DNA from: Arthrinium phaeospermum
Lineage: Eukaryota; Ascomycota; Sordariomycetes; Amphisphaeriales; Apiosporaceae
Direction of reading: 5' to 3'
NCBI GenBank assembly: GCA_006503535.1
Contig: QYRS01000013.1
Span: 620,001 to 684,000, forward strand
Length of the DNA stretch: 64,000 bases
The position numbers and the translations under genes are program-made. The stretch's first letter is position 1; each line of letters starts with the position of its first letter. This document shows positions 11,202 to 23,545 of the stretch, piece after piece. The notes below the pieces were generated by a model. That model made no database searches. It saw only the letters and a list, made by a program, of their open reading frames with translations, and had not been told where the DNA came from.

Positions 11202-11840
11202 GACGGGAACAGCAGCTTGGGAGGCAGTCGTGGCGAGATCTGTGGAAGCGAGTAAACAAGCGAGCGACCGCAAAGGATTTGAGCAGAGCTTTATCTGAAC
11301 GTCTACATTTATGAAGTCCAGTCTACTACGAATTTTACCTGACCAATAAACAAACACATCCACATCTACGATTGGGTAGAAATGCCTGCTATCTACAATG
11401 CAATTATCATCTACCTAAGTGACTTACTCCCGCCCCTAAGTACCTAGGAAATGTAAGTAAGCTGGACCCCTGCCTGCCTGCTGTCCTGGGCAGGCACTAA
11501 TAAATTACCCAGCTGGACCCCTCCAATCCAGGCCGATCTATTGACAGTGGGTGACAGGGATTAGGTAGCAGGAGGTGGGAGGTGGGAGGTTCATGAGGGG
11601 CACTACTAACTAAGCTGCCAAGGTTACTTACTGCTTGCACTCACTAATTCCCCTCCCCAATCATTGAATTATTGACTGTCCAGCCTGAAAAAAGGCGGCC
11701 GGCAATTGACCGCCATGTAGGTGTCTTTTCATACTTCACCACCCCTTAAAGATTCTCAATAGCACGACGCCGAGGACTTTTGGCGGACTCACTGACTTTC
11801 CCTCCCACAGACTCACTCCAACTCCATCCACGCCCTCAAC
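11202..11840. other. Intergenic region, WW-PhoD to phosphomannomutase
   Basis: About 640 bp between tandem plus-strand genes. It holds the 3' flank of the first and the promoter of the second. Short CTACCTAAG and GTACCTAGG motifs occur near 11410-11450. No gene is seen. Confidence 0.5.
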
Positions 11841-12852
11841 ATGGCCAGCCACAATGCCACGTCGCTGGGCGCCCAGCCTACCGTCTCGTACCCTCCCCTC
11901 GAGGATCGTCCCATCAAGAACACCATTTGCTTGTTCGATGTCGACGGTACCCTGTCGCCCGCCCGCCTGGTAAGTTTCCCGCCGCCCGTCGCCTTCCCAA
12001 GGGCTGCACTGCCGTTGCTATCGGTTTGGCCCAGCGCGCTGACTCTGCCCCTCGTCTCCCGTTTTCTAGTCGGCCTCGCCCGAGATCCTTGCCATGCTCG
12101 AGGCCCTGCGCCAGAAGTGCGCCATCGGCTTCGTAGGCGGCTCCAACCTGGTCAAGCAGCAGGAGCAGCTGGGCGCCCCCGGCCGGCCCGTGACGGCCAT
12201 GTTCGACTTCTGCTTCGCCGAGAACGGCCTGACGGCCTACAAGATGGGCGCCGAGCTGCCCTCCAACTGCTTCATCAAATGGATCGGCGAGGACCAGTAC
12301 AAGGAGCTCGCCCGCTTCATCCTCCACTACATTGCCGACCTCGACATCCCCATCAAGCGCGGCACCTTTATCGAGTTCCGCAACGGCATGATCAACGTGA
12401 GCCCCATCGGCCGTAACGCCAGCAACCAGGAGCGCCTCGAGTACCAGGACTACGACCTGAAGCACAAGATCCGCGAGACCTTCGTCGAGAAACTCCGGGA
12501 GAAGTTCGGCCACTTGGGTCTGAAGTGAGTTAAACCAGCCTGCAATTTCGCAACACGTATGAGGAGGAACCAGGCTAACGCGCATATTTACTCGTCCAGG
12601 TTCGCCATTGGTGGCCAGATCTCCTTCGACGTTTTCCCCGAGGGCTGGGACAAGACGTACTGCCTGAAGCACCTCGAGGAAGAGGCCCAGAAGCCCGGCG
12701 GCATCAGCTACACCAACGTGCACTTCTTTGGCGACAAGACGTTCGAGGGTGGAAACGACTACGAGATCTTTACTGATTCTCGGGTCATCGGCCACACTGT
12801 GGAGAACCCCGAGGATACCCTCAAGAAGATCAAGGAGATCTTCGACGTCTAG
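11841..12852 (+). CDS. sec53: Phosphomannomutase (Sec53/PMM family)
   Basis: Three exons: 11841-11969, 12070-12524 and 12600-12852. The introns are 100 nt (GTAAGT...TTCTAG) and 75 nt (GTGAGT, branch CTAAC, GTCCAG); 278 residues, slightly longer than the yeast enzyme because of a short N-terminal extension. The haloacid-dehalogenase nucleophile motif FDVDGTLS is at residues 32-39, split from the next motif by intron 1. Other family landmarks are [72 protein letters not shown] and [16 protein letters not shown]. It converts mannose-6-phosphate to mannose-1-phosphate in the cytosol, feeding GDP-mannose to N-glycosylation, O-mannosylation, GPI anchors and cell-wall mannan. The start is the first ATG of the exon and sits in a good context. 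The assignment is very secure. Confidence 0.97.
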
Positions 12853-13399
12853 AAGACATCAATAATTTTGGAGCGAGCGTGTCAAAGACGGGGGGAGAGA
12901 CAGACGATATGAGCCTGCGCCCCCAATAATACTCGACTGTCAATAGATCAAGCGTGCCAAAATCTAGAGGGTTAGAACAAGAAGAAGAAGAAGAAGAAAA
13001 GTAGCGAACGCAATGTGAGATCGACCTAAATTCGTCTTGGCCTTGGAATATGAGAAAGTCTTGCTCGATGGATTGATTGCCAAGCAAACTAAATACTTAA
13101 CTTGACTACGTACTTGAGTGGGTGGTAGGTAGTTAGTCAGTGACAGCATGTGAAAATCTCTATAATAACCCGAAACAGGACCTCCCAGCAGGAGGAGGTA
13201 CGAAATGAAGAAGGAAAATTGCAAAACGATTGTGAGGGTTTGCCAAGCTTCTCGTCCCTTCTGTTCGCCCGCCGTCCCCTATTTCTACATATGGTTCATT
13301 CTATCGGGTTTCCCCCACCCTCCCCAACATTGGCAAGAGTTACAGTTCTGTTTCGCAAGGGGCCAAGTTCATCCGCAAATCAGACGGAGAGTAATTGCC
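12853..13399. other. Convergent 3' region
   Basis: About 550 bp between the ends of the phosphomannomutase gene and the small minus-strand gene. It contains an AAG microsatellite at 12979-12998 and no supportable gene. Confidence 0.45.
12979..12998. repeat. (AAG)n microsatellite
   Basis: Short run of AAG/GAA triplets about 130 bp past the phosphomannomutase stop codon. Confidence 0.8.
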
Positions 13400-14035
13400 C
13401 TAAGAGAAGTCGGCAGAATCTCCACCAAGCTCAGCGGCCTTGCTCCGGGTCACTGGCGGCTTGTTGGCGGAAGCAGGAGCAGTAGCAGGAGCAGTATCAG
13501 TGGTGGCCACCCCTTCTTCCTTCTGCTGCTGCGTAAGGAAGTGCCGGCCCTGCTCGACGGCCCCTTCGAGGGCCTCCTTCTCGGCGGCTTGGTGGAGGCC
13601 TCCCTGCAGCGCCGCCACGGCGCCCTGCTGGCCCTGGCCCTGGCCCTGCAGGTCTTGGACCCGCTTCAGGGTGTCGGCGCCGATGGCCTCGGCGCTCTTG
13701 TCCGGATGCTGGGCCTGTTCGGCCCTGGCGGCCGCGCCAAGCTGGCTGCCGAGCCGGCCCAGCTGCTGCTTGGACAGGTCCGCGGGAATATGGAGACCGT
13801 CAACGCCAGAAGGCGTGCTGCTGTCTTTGCCGCCGGCCCCGAGGCTGCCCAGGGTCTGAGTGATAGTCTTTGCGAGATCCGGGACTTGCCCATCGCCCTG
13901 CGCGGCGGTGGTGGCACTCTTGGGGTCAGCGCTGTTGCTGTTGTTATCTTTGCCGCTATGGGTGTTGGTCGGGTCCGAATTGCCGCTGCTGGCGTTCTTG
14001 ACGGCCGAGCTGATCTGCTGCTTGACGAAGTCCAT
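13400..14035 (-). CDS. Small hydrophilic protein of unknown function
   Basis: Single exon, 211 residues, starting MDFVKQQISSAVKNASSG. I do not recognise the family. The protein is rich in Gly, Ala, Gln, Ser, Asp and Lys. It has almost no aromatic residues and no membrane segment, signal peptide or cysteine cluster. Two stretches (about residues 50-65 and 88-185) have heptad-like Leu/Ala spacing and could form amphipathic helices, including a Gln/Gly-rich QGQGQGQQG piece. The composition resembles stress-induced hydrophilins or LEA-like proteins, which is inference only. The frame stays open upstream to 14614, but a TATAAATA element at 14226-14233 and the loss of protein-like character argue for the ATG at 14035. 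The ACC ATG G context is good. Confidence 0.75.
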   Translation of the reverse strand: MDFVKQQISSAVKNASSGNSDPTNTHSGKDNNSNSADPKSATTAAQGDGQVPDLAKTITQTLGSLGAGGKDSSTPSGVDGLHIPADLSKQQLGRLGSQLGAAARAEQAQHPDKSAEAIGADTLKRVQDLQGQGQGQQGAVAALQGGLHQAAEKEALEGAVEQGRHFLTQQQKEEGVATTDTAPATAPASANKPPVTRSKAAELGGDSADFS

Positions 14036-14225
14036 GGTGGCTGGGGTTGGCGGTTGATGATGGTTGTTGCACTGTTCAGTGTCGATGGGCTTCAGAGACA
14101 GTACGTTGGTTGCCGCGAGACCAGGGTGAAGACACAGGGAAGCAGAGAGGCAGAATGGGCTTGTGTGATCGAAATGATTCCTTGGCCGCCTCCAACTATT
14201 CCTCGACGGTCGGCGCAGGCGGAGG

Positions 14226-14233
14226 TATTTATA
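14226..14233 (-). promoter_or_regulatory. TATA box upstream of the small hydrophilic gene
   Basis: On the minus strand TATAAATACC, about 190 bp before the ATG at 14035. It supports the shorter start and suggests an inducible promoter. Confidence 0.45.
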
Positions 14234-14912
14234 CAGTCTGGAGATCGTCCAGTTTCGCCTCAGGACCTCACCTCGTCCTGCAGGTTCTGGCTTCGAGAAC
14301 ACCTCTTCTGAAGCCCAGCAAGAGACGTCGGGGTAGCAACGACCGATAATTGCTACTACTGCTGATTTGGTCATCGTGGTACACATCTTCAGCTGCCGTC
14401 GTGTGGAAGAATGCCAAGGCCATGGTAGGAGACATTGTGCAAAGTTCTCTGTGAGAGCTGCATCACATTTGGGCGTACCCGAAGCCCTGAGGCGGTGTGA
14501 CGGGCCACATGGTTCTCGAACCTCCCGTACGAATCGACCATGCGACCCGAGGTGCCGGCCTGGCCTACTAACTGACACTACACCCGCACGCCAGAGATTG
14601 CGTGTCTGAAACATGGTAGCCGGAGTTGCAGTCGCTCAAATGACGCGCGGAGCGGCTGCCCCTTGGCCAGGCATCCGCGGACCAGCTGGGCAGAAAATGC
14701 GTCGCACGGAAGCACAGGAGCACGCACAGCACGAGGCACCGAGAAATGCCACGAAGGGCGGAAGGGAACCATTCATGTATTGGGTATCGAACAAATCAGA
14801 AACGCCGGTCTAGAAACTCCATCCCATGCCACACCCCTCTCGCCTCGCTCCGGATAATCTCGCTCAAGTTCTACACACACGACAAGAGACACGCGCAGAC
14901 ATACACGCACCG
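14234..14912. other. Intergenic region upstream of the small hydrophilic gene
   Basis: With the promoter part at 14036-14233, this makes about 880 bp between two tandem minus-strand genes. No gene is seen. Confidence 0.45.
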
Positions 14913-17910
14913 CTAGGACTCGTCGCCCCAGAAGCCCGTCGTTTCAATCGCCAGGTTGGCGACGGTACTGACCGTCCACAACCCAATCAGGCCGAAGCCG
15001 ATCTTCCTGGTCATGACCCACTTGTTCAACGGCACCACGACGAGAAGCACCAGAAGCGTGATCAGGAGCACCACCGCCGAGACCATCAAACTGGCGGTAA
15101 CCTCGATGATGTAAGGCTTGTAATGAAGGGGCCGATCCGGATGCTTCTGGTGGTGGTGGTTGGCCGACTGGATCGTTTGATACGCTCCTCCGAGACCAAT
15201 GCCGAGTAGGATGTTGAGCAGGGGGCCGCCGAAGCAGGCAGACCTATCAATCGTTAGTTGGTCGTCGTCATCGGACGGTAGCTGATTGGGGGTAATGAAT
15301 GCGAGATGACTTACAGAGCCATGACCGGGTAGCCCAGGCGGGCAACAGTAATGTCGGCGACGAGATCTCCGACCGAGTTACCCACAGCGAAGACGGTCAG
15401 TCCCAGGATGGCCTCGGAGATGTCCAATATCACACCGATTGCCTTCAGCACCCCCACCACCTCTCCCGCAATGGTCGAGATCCAAGCCACGGCAATGATG
15501 AAGCCCATGTAGCAGAACAGGTGAATGAACTTGGGGCGCGTGTCATGTGAGGTGGTTGCCAGCAACAGTCCCAGTAGCACGAGGGAGAAGATGAGGGAGC
15601 CCAGAAGAGACTTCAATAGGACCCGACCGGGGTTCTCGAGATCTTCGGCCGCGTTTGCCCAAATAATGCACACGGCAAACATAGGACCCGTGAAGATTTG
15701 TAGGATGAGTAGCCAGCGGGTCCATCCACCCTCTTCGCTATTCAATGACGAATCGTCTGGTCCGACATCGTTGTCGACCTTGTGGTGTGGCTCGTAGTGA
15801 GGTGATATGGCCCTTCTCGAGCCAGAGACGGTGCCGTAGTCAGGGGTAGCCAGTATAACCAAGGGGCCCGGGGACGGCTGGCGCGAGGCGCTCCGAGACC
15901 TTGTATGCCGTCTGTACCGCTGCCATTCCGTCTCAGACCCTATTGCGCCGGCAGGTTCGTACGACACAGGCGCTGGTGCGTTCCCGAGACCAGTGGTGGG
16001 CCGTTCCACATCGCTTGGGTCCGCGTCACCCTCCGTCACTTCACTTTCGACCACTGGCAGCGTTATGACCAAGAGGAAGATGCTGGGCACCGAGATCAAG
16101 CTGACAAACTTGTCCAGGATGGACTTGCTTCGCCAGCCCTGCAATGTCGGAAACATGGTGCTCATCAAAACACGCGGGGCCGGCAGGATCTCATAGGGCC
16201 ACCAGCCCCCGAGCTTTTGATTGGTCTTTTTCACAAAGGCGGGAGAGAATGGATTTGGTTCCAAAATCGGCGGTGGAAGCACGAGCAGGGGCTCATGGGG
16301 GTTACTGGGTGACAGTATCATGGGCGACTCTGTATAGTGAGGAAATGGCGACGTGGCTGGAGAAGAATGCTCGCTGGCTGGGGGGCTGGGGCAGGAATGC
16401 GGAGCTGTAGGTCATGCGGCCTCATTCGAGGCGACACCGCATCAGGGTCTTGGACAGCAAGATGGCCAGTGGCGTCGGTCTGCGGGGGAGCCAATTTGCC
16501 CCCTACAGTCCGCACCGAAGGACTGCGTGCGCCGTCCAGGCTCTTGGCGGGCTTGAGGGAAGCTTGGGTCAGGTCGGCATCCAACGTAGGCGGCACTGCC
16601 CCTGAGGAGCACGCACGCGCCCGCGCCGTGGCGTCTGGAGGCGCCAAGCCTGACGGTGTGTGTGCACCCCCATCGGCCCTGCCCATATTGTCACGAGCCG
16701 TGGCGCGAGCAAACATGGCCCAGTCGGTCGACTGGCTCCTAGTAGAGATCGAAGGGCGTACGCTCTGCTCGTCCTCCAAATTGGACAGAGCTGACCTGAA
16801 CTCGAGGGCTCCGATGAGACTTGGCCTGATGGGCGTGATGGTGGTAGTGGTGCGCCTGCCTCGAGGCCGCGAAACACGCATTTCAGCAGCCATCTCGGCA
16901 GCAATCTGGTGACCACGATTGCTGCTGTCATCTTCATCTTCATCGGGGCTGTCGAGTCCAAATCTGTGACCTGCTTCCAGCATTGCACTGTCAACAGAAG
17001 TGGGCTTGTTGGTAGGGCGTAGGCTGAAAGCACCGTCTGCGTACGGTTCCACGATTCGGGGGCTCTGGCCAGGGCCGGGTGCGTCGTCCAGGAGGCCCTG
17101 GGTAGAGCCTGAACGTGACCTTCTGGCCGCTTTTCTTTTCACGACCGTGTGCCAGCCTACAACGACAATAACGTAGAATCCGTAGAACCCTATCATTGTG
17201 CAGCACTCCCACAGATGCAGGTGCCTGTCATGTAGGAACCCGACGGTGAAGGCCACGGCAACAATGAAGAAGCAGATGTCGCGGACGAACGTCTTCTTGC
17301 TGACTTTGAACTCGCGTACCAGGGCCATGGAGCCAGCCACCACCGCCGTGATAAACCCAGCGGCGCCGATGAGCTCGCCAACCGCCATGCTCCCGCTGTT
17401 GGAGCTCATGGCCGCAAAGGTGCTGAAGACATCCGGAGAGCCGTTGCCGAACGCAAGGAAAGTGACGCCGGCCAGGCTCTCACTAAGGCCCAGGACGGTG
17501 GCGATGGTGCTCAGGTTCACACTGAAAAAGTCGCTTGCAGCGATGCCGATGGTGGTGAAGAGTAGGCCCAGCCACAGGACCAGGACGACAAAGGCCACCG
17601 GCTGAACACGGCCCAGCGTGCAGTAGTAGAAGGAGAGATAGGAAATCAGACCGGCCTCGTCGTCCATACAGTTGCGGCGGACGAAGGCGCATTGATCGGG
17701 GGCGCGGTGGACGAGACGGCAGTCCTCGCCGGCGCGTTTGGACAGGCCTGCCGAGGCATGATGACGGGGTTGGGCGGAACCGCGCACAAAGAGGCTGTAG
17801 ACAGCCAGAAGGGTGATGAGGAGGACCGTGATATAGAATGGGCGCGAAGTGCCCCTTGTGAACCTGGCCAACCGAGTGCCCTTTTCGGACACGACCCTGG
17901 ACCTATGCAT
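14913..17910 (-). CDS. CCX/NCLX-type sodium or cation/calcium exchanger (apparent -1 frameshift near 16380)
   Basis: Minus strand, exons 17910-15315 and 15243-14913, with a 71-nt intron (GTAAGT, branch CTAAC, GATAG) inside the second exchanger repeat. The start gives MHRSRVVSEKGT and a hydrophobic anchor (FYITVLLITLLAVYSLFV). The first alpha repeat has GNGSPDVFSTFAAMSSNSGS, and the second has AVGNSVGDLVADITVARLGY joined across the intron to PVMALSACFGGPLLNILLG. About ten or more membrane segments flank a long disordered cytosolic loop. By family it exchanges Ca2+ for Na+, H+ or K+ across the vacuolar or another internal membrane; relatives are yeast YDL206W and animal NCLX. The reading frame breaks in the loop. 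Adding one base to the C6 run (G6 on the plus strand, 16380-16385) joins the two frames smoothly and gives about 975 residues. No intron with valid phase explains the break. Confidence 0.88.
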
Positions 17911-19610
17911 GGCGATGTGTGAGAAAGGTGTCTAGCAAGGTTGGTGGCGCGCCATAGGCGAGGCGAATCGAGCAGGATTGGCAGGATTGGCAGGATCGAA
18001 TTGATTAGGTCAACTGGTGTAATCGGGATACGGTTATGGCTCTGGTGGTGGTGATGATAAGGGGCATGACATCAGAGCAGGAGCATTGATAGGTCATCCA
18101 GTCAGAAGCAGAAGATGGATCGAAAGATTCGAAAGCTGAGCGGGATGAGATGGGAGGAAAGTTTATTCAACAACAAAGCTGCAGGAACGTTATATCTTGA
18201 GACGAAGAAGACGCCGAATCAAGACCAGGCCGGAACAGAAGCAATCCAGTTGCAAATGATCGCTTATGATTCAGCTCTCCAATCCAAGCACACCAACAGG
18301 CGGGACTGACGACGCTGGACAAGCTTCTTTGGCTTAAGTTGGGGATCCTTGGCATGGGCGACCTCCCGTTGAAACCCGTTTCGAGCGGTTTCCCTGCTTT
18401 CCACTTTAAACTAAGATTTCGATAGGCTGTCGTCCAGTCGGTAAGTCGATCGAGGTTTGAGGTGTGGGAGGTCATCTAGAGGGGGGACGCTAAGGCACGA
18501 TAGCACAGTTGGCAGGCAGGCGGGCAGGGAGGCAGGCAAGCAGGCGGTATCTGTGGCGGTATCTCTGGCGGTATGTTAGGCTCGGACGGCAAGTCAATCC
18601 AGTCAGGCTTTCGGCTGGTACCGGAGTCGTCTGACCGGTCTTCTGACTCGGCGAGTCGGCAGGACGCCAGAGCCGGGAAAAGGCGGGGACGAACTCGAGG
18701 CAATCCCGCGCCTTAGCAGTCCTAGCAGGCGGTGCGGGCGAGCTGGGATTGGGATTGGGAATTGAATTTGCATTCATTCGCCTTTGCTGCGCATTCTGGA
18801 AGGTGGGAAGGGGCATCAGTCGTCCAACTGACAAAGACTGGTGGTCACGGACAGCTAAGCAGCCACACGGGCTGGTGCTTGTCCGTGTTGGTGCAGTGCC
18901 AGCAGCCCCGGCAGGCCAACTTTCCAGGGCCACTACGACCAATCCAGCCGTAGCGTAGGCCTGGGACGCCACACGGTTGACACGTGTACCTGCGACGCTG
19001 CACGCAACACTGCGCTGCACTGTTTGTTATGCACTTGGCACATTGCCTTATTCATATAATGTAGCATAATATGTAGGCAGAGTCTGTGGGCACCTGCAGT
19101 TATTCTGGGCAGCTGGGCAGCTCCGCAGTACCGGCAGTACGGAGAAGTACTACCTAGGAGCAGCAGTACCAGCAGTCGGGTGCAAAGAGCAGCTTGCAGC
19201 CCGCCTGGATTCTGGCCTGGGTAGTGGACAGGGAAGAGGGGTAGGTAGTTTGCAGCTTGCAGGGGCTCGGCCAACGGGGGGACGAACAAGTAAACAATCA
19301 AATCGGGCTTGGTTCAGACGTTGTTTACATACAGTAACACACACACTCTCTCTCTATCTCTGTCGCCCAATCTCGCTGCCAAACAAAAGTCGCAGAGCAA
19401 GCAAGGAAAGAAATTGCCCGAAACAGGCCTGCATTTGGAGCAAAGTCGCGACGGAACGGTCGGACGGGGGCTCTTGCTTTACACACCCGCCTGCACCCAC
19501 CACACACACATACAGATCCATCGGACTTTGATTGATTTTTGATTTTTCGTATTTGTACCTTTTTTTTTTTTTTGGCCCGCGGGGAGCAGCGCATTCTACG
19601 CATCGTCAAT
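17911..19610. other. Divergent promoter region, exchanger / condensin
   Basis: 1.7 kb with no supportable gene. It contains GGCAGGCA-type repeats (about 18508-18545), a CT-rich tract (19340-19365), and T runs ending about 37 bp before the Brn1 ATG. It should hold the promoters of both genes. Confidence 0.5.
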
Positions 19611-22418
19611 ATGCCTCGCGTTGCCCAAGTGCCACGAGCAAACGCTGGTAGTAGGAATGCCTCTGGTTCCATGCAAGCATCGCCTTTCAAACAATCCCCC
19701 GTCAAGCCAGCAGGTATCAAGTAAGTCTGCGTGCACACCCCCCGATTGAGCGGCGCACTTCTGCCCCTGCGACACGCCAGTAAGCTCACAACCATTGCAC
19801 CCGGCCATCAGGATCCCCCTGAACGACGACAAGCAAGAGAAGAGAGGCCGGCTGCACTCGCGCCAAGCCCGCCACGAGAAACAGATCAACGAAATCAAAG
19901 CCGCCGCGTCGACCCCGGCGCGAAAGGGAAGTCGCAGGCTGGAGGACTCCGAGAATGCCACGCCGGCGTCCGACCCCCGGACGCCTCGGCGCGGCCAGGT
20001 CGAAGACGATGAGGTCCTCTACGTGGGCGGCACCGGTGTCACCCCTATGAAGCGTGTCCCCATCCTGGCCAACTTCGAGGAGTGGATGAAGATGGCAACC
20101 GACAACAAGATCAATGCCACCAATTCCTGGAACTTCGCCCTCATCGACTACTTCCACGACATGTCCCTCCTCAAGGAGGGCGACGGTGTCAACTTCCAGC
20201 GCGCCAGCTGCACGCTCGACGGATGTGTCAAGATTTATACCAGCCGAGTCGACAGCGTCGCAACAGAAACTGGGAAACTATTGAGTGGTCTTGCCGACAG
20301 CAACAACAAGAAGAAGGACCGGGACGAAGGTGACGGCGAGGAAAGCGAGGAGGAGGTGGACGAAGACGGTAACGTCATCAAGAAGAAGAAGCAGAAGCGG
20401 GTAAGCACTGCTGCCCACACATAATCGCGCCACTGGCAATAACTGACTTGCGCGACAGCAACGATCTTCCGAGGCCACACTCGCGCCATCGTTTGCCTCT
20501 CTGCAGCTGAAGAAGTTCGAGCTCGAGTTTTCGGTGGACCCTCTGTTCAAGAAGGCGTCGGCGGACTTTGACGAGGGTGGCGCCAAGGGTCTCCTGCTCA
20601 ACCATTTGATGATTGACGGACAGGGCCGGATTGTTTTCGACAGTAGTGATGATGCCAACGATGCATCGAAAGACAGCCTGAAGCCCCGGCGCAGAGAGGA
20701 TGTCACAGCCGAAGAGGAGGAACTGGAGGAGGGAAACGAGCCTACCACCCTCACCGAGCACGAACCCGAACCAGAAGAAGAAGATGTCGAAATCGACATT
20801 GGCGCCCTGGGCGCCAAGTTCTTCCCGGATCTGAACATTCTGGACGGCCAGGATGTGTGTCCGTCACTCAAGAACTTCGACCTCGGCGACCCCTCCGGAT
20901 CTCTCGACATACCCTTTCTGCGCGCCGCCGAGGATTGGAAAAACCAGGAAAACGATGACGACGACGAGATGGGAGGGGTTGGCAACAAATCTGGCATGTT
21001 CATCGACGACGACAACCCGATGGGCTTTGACGATATGACAGCCATGGGTGGCTTTGACGTTGTTGCCTTTGGCGAGGGTGGCGAAGCGTGGGCGCGAGAA
21101 GCCGCGCTGGAGCCGCAAATGCGCCCCTATAGCGTTCCGCTCGAGGATGGCATGGAAGGCGGAGACGGCGTCGATGGTATGGACAATGAAAATGGCGACT
21201 ATGTTATCTCCATGAACCATGGCAAGAATGGCGAGAAGATGCACGAGGACATCCTCAGCTACTTCGACCAAGCTCTGCAGAAGAACTGGGCAGGCCCCGA
21301 GCATTGGAGGATCCGAAAAATCAAGGACGCCGGCAAGCCTGAATCTGCTACCCGCCAGCGAAAAGAAAAGGAGCCGTTTGAGATCGACTTCGCTTCGCCT
21401 CTTGACCCCAAACTAGGGGAGCAGATCTACACGGCAGCCAGTACGAACGCAGCTATATGCATGCCCAAGAAGGACTGGAAATCCAAGACTCGGAATCTCC
21501 TCCCTGATGACAAACATTTCAACTCGAAGCAGCTGCTGAGCCTCTTCCTGAAGCCAAAGGCACGTATGAGAGGTGGCCGCCGCTTCGGCAGCAAGATTGG
21601 AATGTTTGGTAACGCCGGCCAGCAGGACCATGTGCCCGAGGGAGAGATGGATGAGGCATTCTGGGCAAACAAGGAACCGGCCAAGACTACTGGAGGGGAT
21701 GACACGGCTTTGCCGCAAGGAGATTACGACGCAAACTTCTTTGACGATGAGATGCCCCTGCCCGGCGGCGGTCTGCTCGACGACGACGATGACCTGGAGT
21801 TTGCGGACGCCAGAGACCATTTCTCTCCTGGTGCCGAAGCCCCTATGACTGAGAATGCAGGTTTCACCGCCATGCTGGATGGCGGTATGACCATGGGCGG
21901 GTTCGGGACACAGCTTGTCACTTCGACTCGCAGACTACGACCAGACTATGTACAATACGCCAGAGTCGCCAAAAAGGTCGACGTGCGGCGACTCAAGGAG
22001 GAGCTCTGGACAGGCATGTCTCTGAAAGGACTAGAGGTAAGATTCTCCACCCCCCACCGCCTTCCCATCCCGTACTTGACTCGGTAGCCTTTTGGAGATG
22101 AAATACGAAGACATCAGCTGACACCATTGACACCAGGACCCGGACATTCCGGCACCGCCGTCGGATGCTGGCGAGGAAAGCGCAAGCGCAAGCGCACCGC
22201 CGGCCAAAGAAGAGCCGACGTTGAAGTTCACTAGCGTCATGAACGATCTCCAGGCGGTCTACTCCAAGCCGGTCATGGACGACATTTCGACCAGCTTCTG
22301 CTTCATCTGTCTGCTGCACTTGGCCAACGAGAAGGGCCTCGTGATTGAGAACACCCCCGAATTGATGGAGCTGGATATCCGAAGAGACCCCAACGCCGAG
22401 ATCACGGGTGAGGCCTAA
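19611..22418 (+). CDS. brn1: Condensin complex subunit 2 (Barren / Brn1 / Cnd2)
   Basis: Four exons: 19611-19720, 19812-20400, 20459-22036 and 22137-22418. The introns have donors GTAAGT, GTAAGC and GTAAGA and acceptors ATCAG, GACAG and CCAG; about 852 residues. Barren-family landmarks include IPLNDDKQEKRGRLHSRQARH, NFEEWMKMATDNKINATNSWNFALIDYFHDM (N-terminal domain that binds the SMC2 neck), long acidic linkers, and a C-terminal YVQYARVAKKVDVRRLKEELW segment (winged-helix part that binds SMC4) followed by ISTSFCFICLLHLANEKGL. It is the kleisin subunit that closes the condensin ring, needed for mitotic chromosome compaction and rDNA segregation. The start exon encodes a short basic tail ahead of the conserved core. 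The assignment is secure. Confidence 0.95.
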
Positions 22419-23545
22419 GAGACTTTGGCCTTTCAAAACTACATGTATATAATTCAAACCAGTGGGACTTTGTGTGGAGAGATGATGTGCATATGATTGA
22501 ACGACGGAAACATCACGCCTGCTTCTCAGCGAAGGTGCCGCCCCCTGAGATGTCAAGGTTGATTGGGTGCTCGTGGAGTCTGGGGTTCATCTTTGCCTGT
22601 CTTCGTTTATACGACTTCATGAGTTCTGCGATACACAAAACCCTGAATGACCATGTTTTCGTAATCGTCCGCCTTGTGCAAATCTGTCGTGTTTTACCAT
22701 GCTCATTCACCATAGACCGAAGAACAAGTGAGAAGATCAAGTATGCTTAAGGTCGATATTATGGGGGCTTTTTATTTTCACGGCACCTAGTAGATAGAGA
22801 TAGCAGATACTTCAAGGCACTGCTCTACATACACATGTACACTCACACACACTGTTCCTTCAAGTGTGTCCAGGAGCTTTCAGAGGCCCGTATTGTCTTC
22901 TTTCTTACTCCAGTACCAATCAACCTTTCGCCGTCCAAAAAAGAGGTAGGCGTTCCCATCAAATACCTTTCCCGTGCAAGAAAATGACAAGATTTGCCAC
23001 ACGCACCTCTGCAACCAATATGTGACATGATCTTGTGTGAGTCGTCAAAAAGATCGCTTGTAGGTGGACGGATGGCGGGTTTCCCCCATGGGCCAAGATG
23101 ATAAGATATACATCCAGACTGCTCGATTTAGCCGCAACGCCGTGTAAAGAAAACGCCCGAGATGAAGACCCGTGCTTGATTTTTTGGTTCGCAATATGAA
23201 GGCATGCCAATGAGAATCCAGAAGAACGCCGGCCCTACATAGCTCCGGTATAGTAATACGCCTCCAAACTCCGATTCCTTGCTGCTAGTAACGGGTGTAT
23301 TTGCTGCACAAATCTGACAATTTGTCATACTCGCAGGGCGCGAGGGGTATTAAAACAAGTGAAATGATAAAGTCTGCGACACTCGATAAAGGCTCATGCT
23401 CCCGCAAACGAGGTTTGCAGACTTATATAGGAGAAAGCAAGGGGCTGTGCGCATAGAAACCTAAGAGTTCGGATGTCTAGCAAGCAGATTTTCGCTTCGT
23501 AAAGCACCATGATGGAAATTGCGTGATAAGAATCATCAGACGTCA
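22419..23545. other. Convergent 3' region, condensin / SAM-HMG
   Basis: About 1.1 kb of moderately AT-rich DNA between two convergent stop codons. Short open frames on both strands lack recognisable domains. No gene is called. Confidence 0.5.

Noticed and set aside
11914..12795. 293-codon minus-strand frame across the phosphomannomutase gene
   Set aside because: It runs across both introns of a certain gene on the other strand and reflects GC-rich third codon positions.
13205..14311. 368-codon plus-strand frame opposite the small hydrophilic gene
   Set aside because: Antisense of Gly/Ala/Gln-rich coding sequence, with no recognisable domain. The minus-strand frame has a good start context and TATA box.
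14036..14614. N-terminal extension of the small hydrophilic protein
   Set aside because: The extension would translate the TATA box region, and its sequence is not protein-like.
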